A stretch of 64,000 nucleotides of DNA. It comes from Deltaproteobacteria bacterium. GTDB lineage: Bacteria > Desulfobacterota > JAENJC01. The stretch lies in the NCBI GenBank assembly GCA_030646755.1, contig JAUSKU010000089.1, positions 1-64,000 on the forward strand, written 5' to 3'. Under the pieces are notes generated by a model. It made no database searches and was not told the origin of the DNA. It saw nothing but the letters and a program-made list of their open reading frames with translations. A program made the translations under genes and the position numbers. Positions 9,592 to 20,565 of the stretch are shown piece by piece; within the stretch, counting starts at the first letter, position 1; each line of letters opens with the position of its first letter.

Positions 9592-11142
9592 ATGTCTGAA
9601 GATATCCATTCCCAGAAGATACTGATCCTTGACTTCGGTTCCCAGTACACCCAGCTTATAGCGAGGAGGGTGAGGGAGCAGAAGGTGTACTGTGAGATAC
9701 ACCCGTATAATATAGGTTTAGAAAAGATAAAGGGGTTCGGAGCCAAAGGCATTATCCTCTCAGGCGGCCCTTCCAGCGTATATGATAAAGATGCCCCGGC
9801 TGTTGATAAAGGGCTCTTTGCCTTAGGTCTTCCTGTCCTCGGCATATGCTACGGGATGCAGCTGATGACCCATCTCCTTGGAGGTGTTGTGGCAAAGGCC
9901 CAGCACAGGGAGTACGGCAGGGCTGAGATTGCCATAGACGACAGCACTGACCTGTTCAAAGGCCTTTCCGGCAGAGAGGTAGTCTGGATGAGCCACGGTG
10001 ACAGGATAGAGAGGTTCCCTGAAGGGTTTAAACCCATTTCACACACGGACAACTCCCCTGTTGCGGCCATGAAGGATGAAAATAGGCGTTTTTACGGTGT
10101 CCAGTTTCACCCGGAGGTCGTCCATACCCCGAAAGGGAAGGAGATCGTCGGGAACTTCCTCTTTGAGATATGCGGATGCAGGCCAACGTGGACCATGGGC
10201 TCATTCATAGAGAGCCAGGTCAAAGAGATAAAAGAAAGGGTAGGGGGGCAAGGCGTAATCTGCGGCCTGAGCGGAGGGGTAGATTCAGCTGTAACAGCAG
10301 TCCTTATCCATAAGGCGATAGGAGACCAGCTTACATGTATCTTCGTTGATAACGGCCTCTTAAGGGCGGGGGAGGCCAAAAAAGTTGAGGAGGTGTTCAG
10401 GAAGCATTTCCGGATAAACCTTATTGCTGTTGGTGCATCCGAGAGGTTCTTGGATAAACTCAAGGGAGTGGAAGACCCTGAGAGGAAGAGGAAGCTGATA
10501 GGTAACGAGTTCATTCATCTTTTTGAGGAGGAGGCCCTGAAATTGAAGGAGATCGGCTTCCTTGCCCAGGGGACTCTGTACCCGGATGTTATTGAGAGCG
10601 TCTCATTTAAAGGTCCTTCTGCAACGATAAAGAGCCATCACAATGTGGGAGGCCTCCTTGAGAAGATGAGCCTCAAGCTTGTAGAGCCCATGAGGGAGCT
10701 TTTTAAGGACGAGGTAAGGGCCTTAGGCCGGGAACTTGGTATGCCGGATGAGGTCATTGACAGACAACCCTTCCCTGGACCTGGCCTTGCCATAAGGGTC
10801 CTCGGAGAGGTTACAAAGGAAAGGATTGAGATTCTCAGGAACGCAGACGTCATAATCCTTGACGAGATAAAGGGTGCCGGACTCTATACAAAGATGTGGC
10901 AGTCTTTCGCCGTCCTTCTGCCTGTAAAGACCGTCGGGGTGATGGGAGACGAGAGGACTTACGAAAACGTCATTGCCTTAAGGGCAGTGGAGTCTCTGGA
11001 TGGTATGACTGCCGACTGGGTAAGGTTCCCGTACGACCTTCTGGCCAGGATATCAAATAGGGTAATCAACGAGGTAAAAGGCGTAAACCGGGTAGTCTAC
11101 GACATATCTTCCAAGCCCCCGAGTACCATAGAGTGGGAGTGA
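9592..11142 (+). CDS. guaA: GMP synthase (glutamine-hydrolysing)
   Basis: 'GICYGMQLM' GATase, '[12 protein letters not shown]' PP-loop, C-terminal '[14 protein letters not shown]'. Confidence 0.98.
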   Translation: MSEDIHSQKILILDFGSQYTQLIARRVREQKVYCEIHPYNIGLEKIKGFGAKGIILSGGPSSVYDKDAPAVDKGLFALGLPVLGICYGMQLMTHLLGGVVAKAQHREYGRAEIAIDDSTDLFKGLSGREVVWMSHGDRIERFPEGFKPISHTDNSPVAAMKDENRRFYGVQFHPEVVHTPKGKEIVGNFLFEICGCRPTWTMGSFIESQVKEIKERVGGQGVICGLSGGVDSAVTAVLIHKAIGDQLTCIFVDNGLLRAGEAKKVEEVFRKHFRINLIAVGASERFLDKLKGVEDPERKRKLIGNEFIHLFEEEALKLKEIGFLAQGTLYPDVIESVSFKGPSATIKSHHNVGGLLEKMSLKLVEPMRELFKDEVRALGRELGMPDEVIDRQPFPGPGLAIRVLGEVTKERIEILRNADVIILDEIKGAGLYTKMWQSFAVLLPVKTVGVMGDERTYENVIALRAVESLDGMTADWVRFPYDLLARISNRVINEVKGVNRVVYDISSKPPSTIEWE

Positions 11143-11238
11143 TGGAATGGAAAAATCTTGACATAAAATCTGTTCCTGTGATATGAAGGATAGCCTGACA
11201 TAAATATAATTCGGTTAATAATTCAGAAAGGGGTATCA

Positions 11239-12141
11239 ATGGATAAAAGATTTTTTACAGTCCTTTTCCTTCCCTCCAACCCGTCAAGGGTTAAAAAACT
11301 AATACTCTCGGAGTTCCTTATAAAGTCCCTTGCCATATCGGCAATGATACTTCTCCTTGCATCCTCTGCCATATTCTTCGATTATGTCAATGTAAAGAAG
11401 AAGGAGGTAGACCTTGCAGGCCTTAAGGAACAGACAAAGATCCAGAATGTCCAACTCCAGACCTTTGCCGACAAGATAAACGATATGGAGGCTGAACTGG
11501 CCCGCCTGAGGAGCCTGGACACAAAGATAAGGGTCTTGACTGACACTAAAACGGAGGGACCGGCGACAAAAAGCGAAAGATTGTCCCTCGGAGGGAGAGG
11601 TGGCCCTGAAGTTGCACCATTGTCTTTTGACAGGGAGGCATTGTTGAAGGATATGGTGGCAAAACTGGACAGACTCAATATCGAGGCAAAGGAGCAGGAG
11701 AAGAGCCTGCACGAACTGCATGCCTCTATCCGGGACCGCGAATCGTTGCTTGCCGCCACTCCTTCTCTATGGCCTGTCAGAGGGTATATATCATCTCGTT
11801 TTGGGGACAGGGAATCTCCTTTTGACAGCAGCAATGAATTTCATGAAGGAATGGATATATCAGCACCATCGGGATCGGCTGTTGTAGCTGCAGCAGAAGG
11901 CTTGGTGACATTCGCAGCCCGCAATAATGACTTGGGGAATGCCGTTACAATAGACCACGGATACGGTATTGTTTCAAGGTACGGCCATCTGTCCGAAATA
12001 TCTGTCCGTATCGGGCAGAAGGTAATGGCAGGGCAAAGGATAGGGGCAGTTGGAAGCACAGGGAGGAGCACCGGACCTCATTTGCATTATGAAGTGGTAG
12101 TTAATGGTTATAAAGTTAATCCAATTAAATACCTGAATTAG
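11239..12141 (+). CDS. M23 family metallopeptidase with N-terminal TM/coiled coil
   Basis: 'SRFGDRESPFDSSNEFHEGMDISAPSGSAVVAAAEG' and 'GRSTGPHLHYEV'. Confidence 0.93.
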   Translation: MDKRFFTVLFLPSNPSRVKKLILSEFLIKSLAISAMILLLASSAIFFDYVNVKKKEVDLAGLKEQTKIQNVQLQTFADKINDMEAELARLRSLDTKIRVLTDTKTEGPATKSERLSLGGRGGPEVAPLSFDREALLKDMVAKLDRLNIEAKEQEKSLHELHASIRDRESLLAATPSLWPVRGYISSRFGDRESPFDSSNEFHEGMDISAPSGSAVVAAAEGLVTFAARNNDLGNAVTIDHGYGIVSRYGHLSEISVRIGQKVMAGQRIGAVGSTGRSTGPHLHYEVVVNGYKVNPIKYLN

Positions 12142-12168
12142 AAGAGACATTAACTATACCGGAAGCCA

Positions 12169-12205
12169 AAGGCCCTGAGCTAAATCAACAGGGCCTTTTT
12201 TATTG
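12169..12205 (+). terminator. Rho-independent terminator
   Basis: aaggccctg-agctaaatcaa-cagggcctt followed by a T run. Confidence 0.85.
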
Positions 12206-12306
12206 TCAGCTTACTTACTCCTTGCTTTTCTTGGCAAATCTGCATAAAATGACCCGAATTTACCGTGGACTTGGAAGTTCCGTTATGACTGTTTACTGGA
12301 GGTTGG

Positions 12307-14940
12307 ATGATAGTTCCCTTACTTAAGAAGATTTTTGGAACAAAGAACGAGCGGGAGCTCAAGAGGATACAGCCTATAGTGCAGCAGATTAATGCTCTGG
12401 AGAGTTCTGTAAAGAACCTGTCCGACTCGGAGTTACAGGGTAAAACTATAGAGTTCAAGGAGCGGCTGTCAAGAGGCGAGCCGCTTGATTCCATACTTCC
12501 AGAGGCCTTTGCCGTTGTGAGGGAGGCGTCCTGGAGAGTGCTCAAGATGAGGCACTTCGATGTCCAACTCATAGGCGGTATTGTTCTGCATGAAGGGAAC
12601 ATCTCTGAAATGAGGACAGGTGAAGGAAAGACGCTTGTTGCAACCCTCCCTGCATACCTGAACGCCCTGAAGGGTGAAGGGGTCCATGTGGTTACAGTAA
12701 ACGACTACCTGGCCAGAAGGGACTCCGAGTGGATGGGGAAGCTGTATAGTTTCCTTGGCCTTTCGGTTGGTTGCATACTTCATCACCTGAACGATGCGGA
12801 GAGAAAGGTCGCCTATGGCTCGGACATTACTTACGGGACAAACAACGAATTCGGGTTTGATTACCTTAGGGATAACATGAAGTTTTCCCTGGACGACTAT
12901 GTCCAGAAGAATCTCCATTACGCCATAGTTGACGAGGTTGACAGCATCCTGGTCGACGAGGCGAGGACGCCTCTTATAATATCCGGGTCTGCCGAGGACT
13001 CCACGGACAAGTATTATTCCATAGACAAGATCATCCCGAGGTTGAAAAAGGACACTGATTATACCATAGACGAAAAGGCCCGAAGCGTTGTGCTAACGGA
13101 AGATGGTGTGGAAAAGGTTGAAAGGGCTCTCGGCGTGGAGAACCTTTACGAACCCCATAACATCGAGACCCTGCATCATGTGAATCAGGGGCTAAAGGCC
13201 CATGCCCTGTTCAGGGTTGATGTGGATTATGTAGTAAAGGATGGGGAGGTCCTTATTGTCGACGAGTTTACTGGCCGTCTCATGCCTGGAAGACGTTACA
13301 GCGACGGTCTCCACCAGGCCCTTGAGGCAAAGGAAGGTGTAAAGATAGAGAACGAGAACCAGACCCTTGCGTCCATCACATTTCAGAACTATTTCAGGAT
13401 GTATGAAAAACTCTCCGGCATGACCGGTACTGCGGAGACAGAGGCGGAGGAGTTTCACAAGATATATAAGCTTGATGTGATGGTAATACCACCAAACAGG
13501 CCCACGGTAAGGAAGGATTTTTCTGATGTTATTTACAAGACAGAGAAGGAAAAGTTCAGGGCTGTAGTAAGTGAGATAAAGGCCCTCCATGAAAAGGGGC
13601 AGCCTGTCCTTGTTGGCACCATATCCATTGAAAACTCTGAAAAATTCAGCGCTCTCCTCAAGAGGGAGGGGGTAAGGCACCATGTACTTAATGCCAAGCA
13701 CCATGAGAGGGAGGCGGAGATAGTGGCCCAGGCTGGCCGTTTCGGGGCGGTCACTATTGCAACGAACATGGCGGGCCGTGGAACTGACATCGTACTTGGT
13801 GGAAACCCTGAATTCCTGGCAGTTGCCAAGGCTGGAAAGGACCCAAATACTGAAGAGTACAAAAAGGCCTTAGCCGAATTCGAGGAGGCATGCTCCAAGG
13901 AGAGGGTGCAGGTTGTAGCTGCCGGAGGATTGCACATCCTTGGCACAGAAAGGCATGAATCGAGAAGGATAGATAACCAGCTGAGGGGCAGGGCGGGGAG
14001 GCAGGGAGATCCCGGTTCTTCAAAGTTTTATATGGCCCTGGAGGACGACCTCCTTAGGATATTCGGCTCTGAGAGGATATCAGGGATCATGGACAGGCTT
14101 GGTATGGAGGAAGACGAACCGATAGAGCACAACCTTGTGACGAGGGCCATAGAAACGGCTCAGAAGAGGGTGGAGGCACATAACTTCGATATAAGGAAGC
14201 ACGTCCTGGAGTATGACGATGTCATGAACCAGCAGAGGAAGGTGATTTATGAACAGAGGAAAAAGGTGTTGTCAGGAGAGGCCTTAAAAGAAGATATCCG
14301 GGACATGATAAAAGAGCTTGTGGATGGGATCGTCGATATCCATACCGAAGAGAAGGGATATTCCGAGGAATGGGACTGGGAAGGTCTTAATGATTCCGTG
14401 TTCAAGCAGTTTTCCATACATTATGAGCCGTCTGGCGGGAGCCGGGAAGGTTTAACAAGGGAGGCCGCCAGAGAGGACATACTTAATGCAGTCCTTAATG
14501 TGTACAAAAAGAAGGAAGAAGAGCTTGGCGATGAAATAATGAGGCATATGGAAAAGTTCCTCATGCTCCAGTCCATAGACGGCCACTGGAAGGACCATCT
14601 CCTGTCAATGGACCACCTGAAGGAAGGGATAGGTCTCAGGGGTTATGGTCAGAAGGACCCTCTTATTGAGTACAAGAGGGAAGGGTACGACATGTTCATG
14701 GACATGGTCTTACGGGTCAAGGAGGACGTTCTTGAAAAGCTCTTCAGGGTCCAACTGGCCAGGGAGGAAGAGGTCCCTGAGATAGAAGAAATGAGAAGGC
14801 CCCAGAAGTTTATCATGAGCCGCGGGGATGCCCAGGAAGCCAAACCTGCGACTGTCCATAGAGATGAAGAAAAGGTAGGGAGGAACGACCCATGCCCGTG
14901 CGGGAGCGGAAAGAAGTATAAGAAGTGCCACGGGAAATAA
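12307..14940 (+). CDS. secA: Preprotein translocase ATPase SecA
   Basis: '[20 protein letters not shown]', '[13 protein letters not shown]', C-terminal SEC-C '[20 protein letters not shown]'. Confidence 0.98.
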   Translation: MIVPLLKKIFGTKNERELKRIQPIVQQINALESSVKNLSDSELQGKTIEFKERLSRGEPLDSILPEAFAVVREASWRVLKMRHFDVQLIGGIVLHEGNISEMRTGEGKTLVATLPAYLNALKGEGVHVVTVNDYLARRDSEWMGKLYSFLGLSVGCILHHLNDAERKVAYGSDITYGTNNEFGFDYLRDNMKFSLDDYVQKNLHYAIVDEVDSILVDEARTPLIISGSAEDSTDKYYSIDKIIPRLKKDTDYTIDEKARSVVLTEDGVEKVERALGVENLYEPHNIETLHHVNQGLKAHALFRVDVDYVVKDGEVLIVDEFTGRLMPGRRYSDGLHQALEAKEGVKIENENQTLASITFQNYFRMYEKLSGMTGTAETEAEEFHKIYKLDVMVIPPNRPTVRKDFSDVIYKTEKEKFRAVVSEIKALHEKGQPVLVGTISIENSEKFSALLKREGVRHHVLNAKHHEREAEIVAQAGRFGAVTIATNMAGRGTDIVLGGNPEFLAVAKAGKDPNTEEYKKALAEFEEACSKERVQVVAAGGLHILGTERHESRRIDNQLRGRAGRQGDPGSSKFYMALEDDLLRIFGSERISGIMDRLGMEEDEPIEHNLVTRAIETAQKRVEAHNFDIRKHVLEYDDVMNQQRKVIYEQRKKVLSGEALKEDIRDMIKELVDGIVDIHTEEKGYSEEWDWEGLNDSVFKQFSIHYEPSGGSREGLTREAAREDILNAVLNVYKKKEEELGDEIMRHMEKFLMLQSIDGHWKDHLLSMDHLKEGIGLRGYGQKDPLIEYKREGYDMFMDMVLRVKEDVLEKLFRVQLAREEEVPEIEEMRRPQKFIMSRGDAQEAKPATVHRDEEKVGRNDPCPCGSGKKYKKCHGK

Positions 14941-14941
14941 G

Positions 14942-14966
14942 GTAGGGGCGAACCTTGTGTTCGCCC
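14942..14966. repeat. REP-like palindrome gtaggggcgaaccttgtgttcgccc
   Basis: Near-identical copy at 47123-47147; internal GGGCGAAC/GTTCGCCC dyad. Confidence 0.7.
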
Positions 14967-15054
14967 TCAATGTCTGACCACATTATCTCCCCTATGTCGT
15001 AAGAAAAAGCAAATCCAGTTGCATCTCTCCTGATAAGATGCTACAAAATATGGT

Positions 15055-18000
15055 ATGAGAAGGTTTCTCAATATCTCTGCCGTCCTTGTTATTATCCTTT
15101 TTGTCCTGTTTATAACCGCTTCTATTTTTGTAAAGCTCTATTTCCCTCCCGAGAAGGTAAAGGAACTCGTCGTTTCCGAGATTTCAAAAGCACTCAACAG
15201 GAAGGTCTCCGTCGGGGACGTGGATATAAGTCTTTTCCGAGGGATTGATATTAACGATATATACTTAGGCGAGAACCGTGGCTATGGGAATATTCCTTTC
15301 GTAAAGGTGAAGAGGGTTATAGTAGGTTATAACTTTTCTGAGTTGCTCAAAAGAAGGGTAGTCCTCGACAGGGTTACGATAGAGAAGCCGGAGGTCTACG
15401 TCCGTTCCAGGAACGGCAGGCTGGCACTTTCAGATCTGATTAAAAGGCCTCCGCCGGAGGAGATGCCGAAGAAACCACTTCCTGTTACTGTCCTCCTGAA
15501 AAGGGGTGAGGTAAGGGGCCTTGCTATTTTTTACGAGGCCGAGGATGCCAGTGCGTCGATAAAAGGCCTGGATGTGGCTCTGGATGGCGATTTATATCCG
15601 TTTAAGGATATAAATATCAACCTCTCGTCCAAAGGTTCAGGCAATATAGAGGTTTCTGCGAAAAGCGTGACCTTAAATTCGGAGCTGATACCTGACCTGA
15701 TATTAAGGATTAAGGATACAACGGCCTTTTTCATGCGGGGAGAACTGTCTCTGAAAGGCCTGAAGGCCGGGATTAAGGATAAAACCCTTACTCCTTTTGA
15801 TGTAGTTGCAGGGATAGACCTGACTGGAGATTTAAAAGGCGGTGCCGAAATAAAAGGTCTTTCTCTGTCAGTAGGAGAGGGGAATACATTCAATATTTCT
15901 GGTAATATAAAGGCGCTAAAAGGTCTTAAGGGGTTAGATATGAAGTTGACTGGAGATTCTGACCTTGGAGAGGTTTCAAGGATTGCAGAAAGGTTCCTGC
16001 CTGTTCCTGTCAGCGGTTCTTTGAAGATAAAGGGCCTTCATGTTGCAGGTGGCGCGCCTGACTCTCTTAAGTTTAAGACTGAATTTTCTTTAAAAGATGT
16101 GAAGGGATCATATAAAGGTATGCAACTGCCGGTTACAGGTATTATCAAGGCTGAGGGTGACAGTAAAGGGAATATTTCGTTGTCGGAACTTAATATTAAT
16201 TCCGGTGACGCCTTGAAGGTCGAGGCCTCGGCAAACATCTCAGAATGGGGGAAGGGGAAGGCCGATGGAAAGGCCTGGATCATAGCTGACAACGCAAAGG
16301 TACTAAACATTCTACCGAAAGGGGTTGTAGAGAGAATAGGGAAGGTCGAGATTCCCGGTAAGACTACTGTTGAAATAGCTGCTGGAAGGTATTCAGAGAA
16401 GGGGCCGATCAGTGTAAAGATCTCAGGGGAGTCTGATATGAGCTGTCTCCAGATGGGGACTCTTTCCGTGCAGGAACCAACAGTGACCTTCTATGTTAAT
16501 TCAGACGATCTTTTAAAGGGTAAGACCTTTGTAGATGCCGGGGTAAAGGGAAAGGCCTTAAAATTCCAAAAAGGAGATATGTCTTTCAGTGAAGAGTCTG
16601 TGGATATATCTGTTTCGGCCTCCTTTAAAAACCCGTTTAAAGGAGATAGTGCTGTGAAGGGAACTGTCAGGGCAAAAGGTCTCAGGCTCAATAAGGGCAA
16701 TATCAGTCTTTATGAAGAGATGGCTGATGGCCTTATTTCCGTATCGGGCGACTTTAGGGCGGGGGACCTCCTGATTGATGGATTTGAGATAGGCATTCCT
16801 GAGCTCTTCAAGGCCAATGTCAGCGGTGCTGTCAAGGGATGGGGAAAGGACCTCGATCTGAAGGCAAAGGTTGAGGAGATAGACTTTAAGAGCCTGATGG
16901 ATAAGATTCCTGCGTCAATAAAACAGAAGCTCCCTGAGATGGAGGTCGAGGGGAATGGGAACCTTGTGGTTTCGATAAGTGGAGGTATTCCCCCTCGCAA
17001 TGTAGAAGATGCTGAAAACCGGATAAGTATCTCCGGGAACTTCAAAGCAAAGGGTTTGGGGATTTCTATCCCGGAGAAGGGTGTAAAGATCAGTAATTCA
17101 GAGGGTGATATAGACTTTGACTTGTCAAAAGAAGTCCAATGGGTTTCCGGCACTGCAAGGGTCGGAAAGCTGGAAAAGAGCGGTTTGCTTGAGGACCCTG
17201 TCGGCATCTCGGCTGGATTTGAACTTCTGGCAGACGGCCCGGATATAAAGATTAAGAATATCTCTGCCTCAATCCCTCAAAGGGCGCTTTCTGTTTCAAT
17301 ATCCGGGGATGTATTGGAATATACCAAAGCGCCAAGGCTTAATCTGGATATGGCCTTTTCATTCAGCTCCCGGGAAAAGGTTGATCTCGTGAAGGGGTTA
17401 AGTGCTCAAGGGGCAGCGGCATTTAAGGGGTCGCTAATATCCCATAAAGAAAAAGAACTGGTGCTGGATGGGGGGCTGAAATTTGATCATCTCGATGTTT
17501 CCTATCAGGAGAGGGGATATCTTAAGGATATAAACGGCGAGATAAAGATGTCTCAGGGAGTCAGATATGCCAAAGGTCTGGAGCTGATAGCGGAACGGGG
17601 GAAAGGGGTGGACGCTCCTTATATGGCCTCCTTGTATGGCCTTCTGAGGCCTTATGTGAAGAAGGGGTATGACATGACCATGGCATCCGCATCTTTTGAT
17701 GGATATGACGCGGGCCCTCTTTCCATGGATATTGCCTGGGACAACGGCAACCTATTGATTAATAGATATGACCTGACGCTGTTCGACGGGAGTACAACCG
17801 GGAAGATATGGGCGTCATACAACAAAGGCGTGCCTGAGTATTCTATTTATTCCAATATTGCCGGGGTAAAGTTGGACAGGATATTCAAGGATAAGAAGGG
17901 AAGGGAACTTGAGATAAATGCAGACCTGAATCTGAAAGGGAAGGGTGCGGATATCGAGGGAGAGGTCAATGTCACGAAGATAGGGAAGGATATCCTGGAC

Positions 18001-18252
18001 AGGGGCCTGCTGAGGCTGGACCCTAATGAGAGCAATCCGCAGATAGTGGATATTCGAAGGAAGGTGAGCACTCTCGGATGGGTCCCAAAAGAGGCCTCCA
18101 TCTGGATAAGGCACGGTGAACTGAACATGGATATCACCTTACAGAGAAGGAGATTTACCCTCCTCAATATTGTAAGCCTGGAAAAGATACCTGTCAGGAG
18201 GGTGCCTGTGGGGTATCTGATAAAGAAGGCGTTGAAGAAGGCGGCAGACTGA
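15055..18252 (+). CDS. AsmA-like family protein (large periplasmic, N-terminal TM)
   Basis: N-terminal TM, 'VVSEISKALNRKVSVGDVDISLFRGIDINDIYLGE' AsmA-type start, long beta-rich repeats, C-terminal AsmA_2-like region. Confidence 0.75.
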   Translation: MRRFLNISAVLVIILFVLFITASIFVKLYFPPEKVKELVVSEISKALNRKVSVGDVDISLFRGIDINDIYLGENRGYGNIPFVKVKRVIVGYNFSELLKRRVVLDRVTIEKPEVYVRSRNGRLALSDLIKRPPPEEMPKKPLPVTVLLKRGEVRGLAIFYEAEDASASIKGLDVALDGDLYPFKDININLSSKGSGNIEVSAKSVTLNSELIPDLILRIKDTTAFFMRGELSLKGLKAGIKDKTLTPFDVVAGIDLTGDLKGGAEIKGLSLSVGEGNTFNISGNIKALKGLKGLDMKLTGDSDLGEVSRIAERFLPVPVSGSLKIKGLHVAGGAPDSLKFKTEFSLKDVKGSYKGMQLPVTGIIKAEGDSKGNISLSELNINSGDALKVEASANISEWGKGKADGKAWIIADNAKVLNILPKGVVERIGKVEIPGKTTVEIAAGRYSEKGPISVKISGESDMSCLQMGTLSVQEPTVTFYVNSDDLLKGKTFVDAGVKGKALKFQKGDMSFSEESVDISVSASFKNPFKGDSAVKGTVRAKGLRLNKGNISLYEEMADGLISVSGDFRAGDLLIDGFEIGIPELFKANVSGAVKGWGKDLDLKAKVEEIDFKSLMDKIPASIKQKLPEMEVEGNGNLVVSISGGIPPRNVEDAENRISISGNFKAKGLGISIPEKGVKISNSEGDIDFDLSKEVQWVSGTARVGKLEKSGLLEDPVGISAGFELLADGPDIKIKNISASIPQRALSVSISGDVLEYTKAPRLNLDMAFSFSSREKVDLVKGLSAQGAAAFKGSLISHKEKELVLDGGLKFDHLDVSYQERGYLKDINGEIKMSQGVRYAKGLELIAERGKGVDAPYMASLYGLLRPYVKKGYDMTMASASFDGYDAGPLSMDIAWDNGNLLINRYDLTLFDGSTTGKIWASYNKGVPEYSIYSNIAGVKLDRIFKDKKGRELEINADLNLKGKGADIEGEVNVTKIGKDILDRGLLRLDPNESNPQIVDIRRKVSTLGWVPKEASIWIRHGELNMDITLQRRRFTLLNIVSLEKIPVRRVPVGYLIKKALKKAAD

Positions 18253-18391
18253 GGGACAGCGGCAGGGAAGTCGGACGATAACTGCACTATTCAGGCACTT
18301 TATCCTCTTTAATTGCTTGACTTTGATGGTGGGCGGTGATTAAATCAAAACCGTCTATGCTTTATAATCGGCTGCGTGGGGAAGCATAAAG

Positions 18392-18427
18392 TCCCCCCTC
18401 TTAAGATAAGAGGGGGTTAGGGGGCGT
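18392..18427. repeat. G/C-run palindromic repeat (ccccccctc...gagggggttaggggg)
   Basis: Same layout as the repeats at 34.1, 34.5, 39.0 and 58.7 kb. Confidence 0.6.
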
Positions 18428-18737
18428 TATGAAAAACTATATATGGAGCAGAGGCAGTCAAATCAAGAGTTGCAAATATTTTATCTGAATGCTTGTTGTT
18501 CAACCGAATGCTTTCGCCGGTTCAGCGGCCATAGCCAGGTTAATGCGACCGATCTGGGTTGAATGAAGTATCCAAGTAGGGATAAGCTCATTTCCCTTGG
18601 TAGGTGGGCATTAACGCAAGGGGAGCTTTCGCAGGAACGGATAGTCAGCAGAATTAAGGTAAATAGGTATGGTATCACTTTAATTGGGGATTAAATAATA
18701 GGACGCCGATATGAATGCAGAGCAATGAACGACGGGA

Positions 18738-19148
18738 ATGGGGCTTTGGACTGATGCAAAAGATATGCTTGCGGCAGCAAAAATTTTACATGAAAAAGAG
18801 AAACAGAGAATAGGGAATCCTATTTATTATCTTCTTTGCCATGGCGTAGAGGAAGCATTTAAAGCCTTTATATGCGCCAAAGGCGGATCGCTTAAGTGTT
18901 TGAAGTCAATAGGTCATGATCTTGAGTTAGCGAAAGAATGGGCTGTGGCTTGTGGTCTTGATAAGGACTATCAAATTAGCAAAGAGCATGACACTATGCT
19001 TAAACTCATTAATGGTTACTATAAATCAAAAGAATTTGAATATAGGGTCACAGGATATAAGAGATATCCCAAGTCAGAGAATTTAATTACATTTCTTGAA
19101 GACCTGCTGAAACACATTCGAAACACATGCTTGCAATCTGTAAAGTAA
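18738..19148 (+). CDS. HEPN domain protein
   Basis: 'NPIYYLLCHGVEEAFKAFICAKGGS' HEPN-like; no adjacent MNT partner recognised. Confidence 0.65.
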   Translation: MGLWTDAKDMLAAAKILHEKEKQRIGNPIYYLLCHGVEEAFKAFICAKGGSLKCLKSIGHDLELAKEWAVACGLDKDYQISKEHDTMLKLINGYYKSKEFEYRVTGYKRYPKSENLITFLEDLLKHIRNTCLQSVK

Positions 19149-19184
19149 AACTGGCTCTAACCTTTTATCAGAAGAGCCTTAGAG

Positions 19185-19213
19185 GAGTGTCGCGTCTACA
19201 CTTTTTACAAACC
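19185..19213. repeat. Outer direct repeat, left copy (gagtgtcgcgtctacactttttacaaacct)
   Basis: Near-identical to 21426-21456. Confidence 0.75.
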
Positions 19214-19229
19214 TCATCATTATCGAAGC

Positions 19230-19330
19230 AACGCCGGGCGACCCGCCAGATCGCCCCTACAGCGAGAAGAGGGAATGAAGATGCCAGAATACTCACTTGC
19301 CGTAGTTGAGAACTACAAAATGCGCCGTCA
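19230..19330. repeat. Inner ~100-bp imperfect direct repeat, left copy; contains REP-like palindrome and 5' end of a Bro-N-like ORF
   Basis: Aligned by eye to 20400-20500: acgccgggcgaccc..gatcgcccctacagcgagaagagggaatgaagatg... Confidence 0.8.
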
Positions 19331-19376
19331 CATGATGAAGCAAAACTGCGATAAAAATTCTGTTTAAAGGAAAATT

Positions 19377-20393
19377 ATGCATATGAAAGACAAACTCCCC
19401 TCCAATCAGGCCGATTTCCTGCTTTACACTGGTGCTGACGGTAAGGTAAAGGTCGATGTTTTTTTAAAGGATGAAACGGTCTGGCTTACGCAAAAGGCAA
19501 TTGGTGAACTATTCGATGTCAAAAGACCTGCCATTACAAAGCACCTTAAAAATATCTTTGAGTCCGGAGAATTGCGGGAAGATTCAGTTAGTTCCATTCT
19601 GGAACATACTGCCCCGGATGGGAAAACTTATGGCACAAAGTTCTATAATCTTGACGCCATTATTGCGGTTGGGTATCGGGTAAACTCCTACCAGGCAACG
19701 CAGTTCCGTATATGGACCACTAAAACACTGAAAGAGTATATTATCAAGGGCTTTGTGCTGGATGACGAACGGCTCAAGCAGGGTAATCGGGTATTTGGCA
19801 AGGATTACTTTGATGAACTGCTGGAACGTATCCGGGAAATCCGCGCCAGCGAGCGGCGATTTTATCAGAAAATCACTGATATCTATGCCCTGTCGGTTGA
19901 TTATGACAAGAACGCGCCGATCACCAAAGATTTTTTCTCCACTGTCCAGAACAAACTTCACTGGGCCATTGCAGGCAAGACCGCCGCTGAAATCATCTAT
20001 GCATCAGCCGACGCAACAAAAATCTACATGGGGCTGACCAACTGGAAACATGCCCCGGACGGCAAAATCCTTAAATCAGATGTGACCGTGGCCAAAAACT
20101 ACTTGAGTGAAGCCCACATCAAGGAATTGAACCGTATCATTTCAGCCTATCTTGATCTGGCGGAAAACCGCGCGGAGCGTCAGATAGTGACAACTATGGC
20201 GGACTGGATCACTTTTCTTCACAGCTTTCTGGAATTATCCAATTACCCGATCCTTCAGGACAAAGGCAAAGTGAGTGCGCTGGAAGCTAAGCTCAAAGCC
20301 GAGCAGGAATATGAAGTCTACCGCAAACGTCAGGATGTTGAATACATCTCGGATTTTGACAGGGAAATAAAGCGGATCGAAGGTCATAAATGA
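19377..20393 (+). CDS. RhuM family protein
   Basis: 'ETVWLTQKAIGELFDVKRPAITKHLKNIFESGEL', 'YNLDAIIAVGYRVNSYQATQFRIWTTKTLKEYI' typical of RhuM. Confidence 0.93.
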   Translation: MHMKDKLPSNQADFLLYTGADGKVKVDVFLKDETVWLTQKAIGELFDVKRPAITKHLKNIFESGELREDSVSSILEHTAPDGKTYGTKFYNLDAIIAVGYRVNSYQATQFRIWTTKTLKEYIIKGFVLDDERLKQGNRVFGKDYFDELLERIREIRASERRFYQKITDIYALSVDYDKNAPITKDFFSTVQNKLHWAIAGKTAAEIIYASADATKIYMGLTNWKHAPDGKILKSDVTVAKNYLSEAHIKELNRIISAYLDLAENRAERQIVTTMADWITFLHSFLELSNYPILQDKGKVSALEAKLKAEQEYEVYRKRQDVEYISDFDREIKRIEGHK

Positions 20394-20399
20394 GCAATG

Positions 20400-20500
20400 G
20401 AATGCCGGGCGACCAGCCGGATCGCCCCTGCAGCGAGAAGAGGGAATGAAGATGTCGGAAAACTCACTTGCAGTATTTGAGAACTACAAAATCCGCCGTC
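20400..20500. repeat. Inner ~100-bp imperfect direct repeat, right copy
   Basis: Matches 19230-19330. Confidence 0.8.
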
Positions 20501-20565
20501 GTTCTGATGAGGGAAATAGAGACAGGGATTCAACATGTGGGAAAGGCGCATTGAATAGACAATGA
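20446..20565 (+). CDS. Small ORF upstream of fic (39 aa, MKMSENSLAVFENYKIRRRSDEGN...), stop overlaps fic start as ATGA
   Basis: Read directly; N-terminus resembles Bro-N/antirepressor proteins, so it may be a truncated remnant. Confidence 0.45.
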   Translation: MKMSENSLAVFENYKIRRRSDEGNRDRDSTCGKGALNRQ

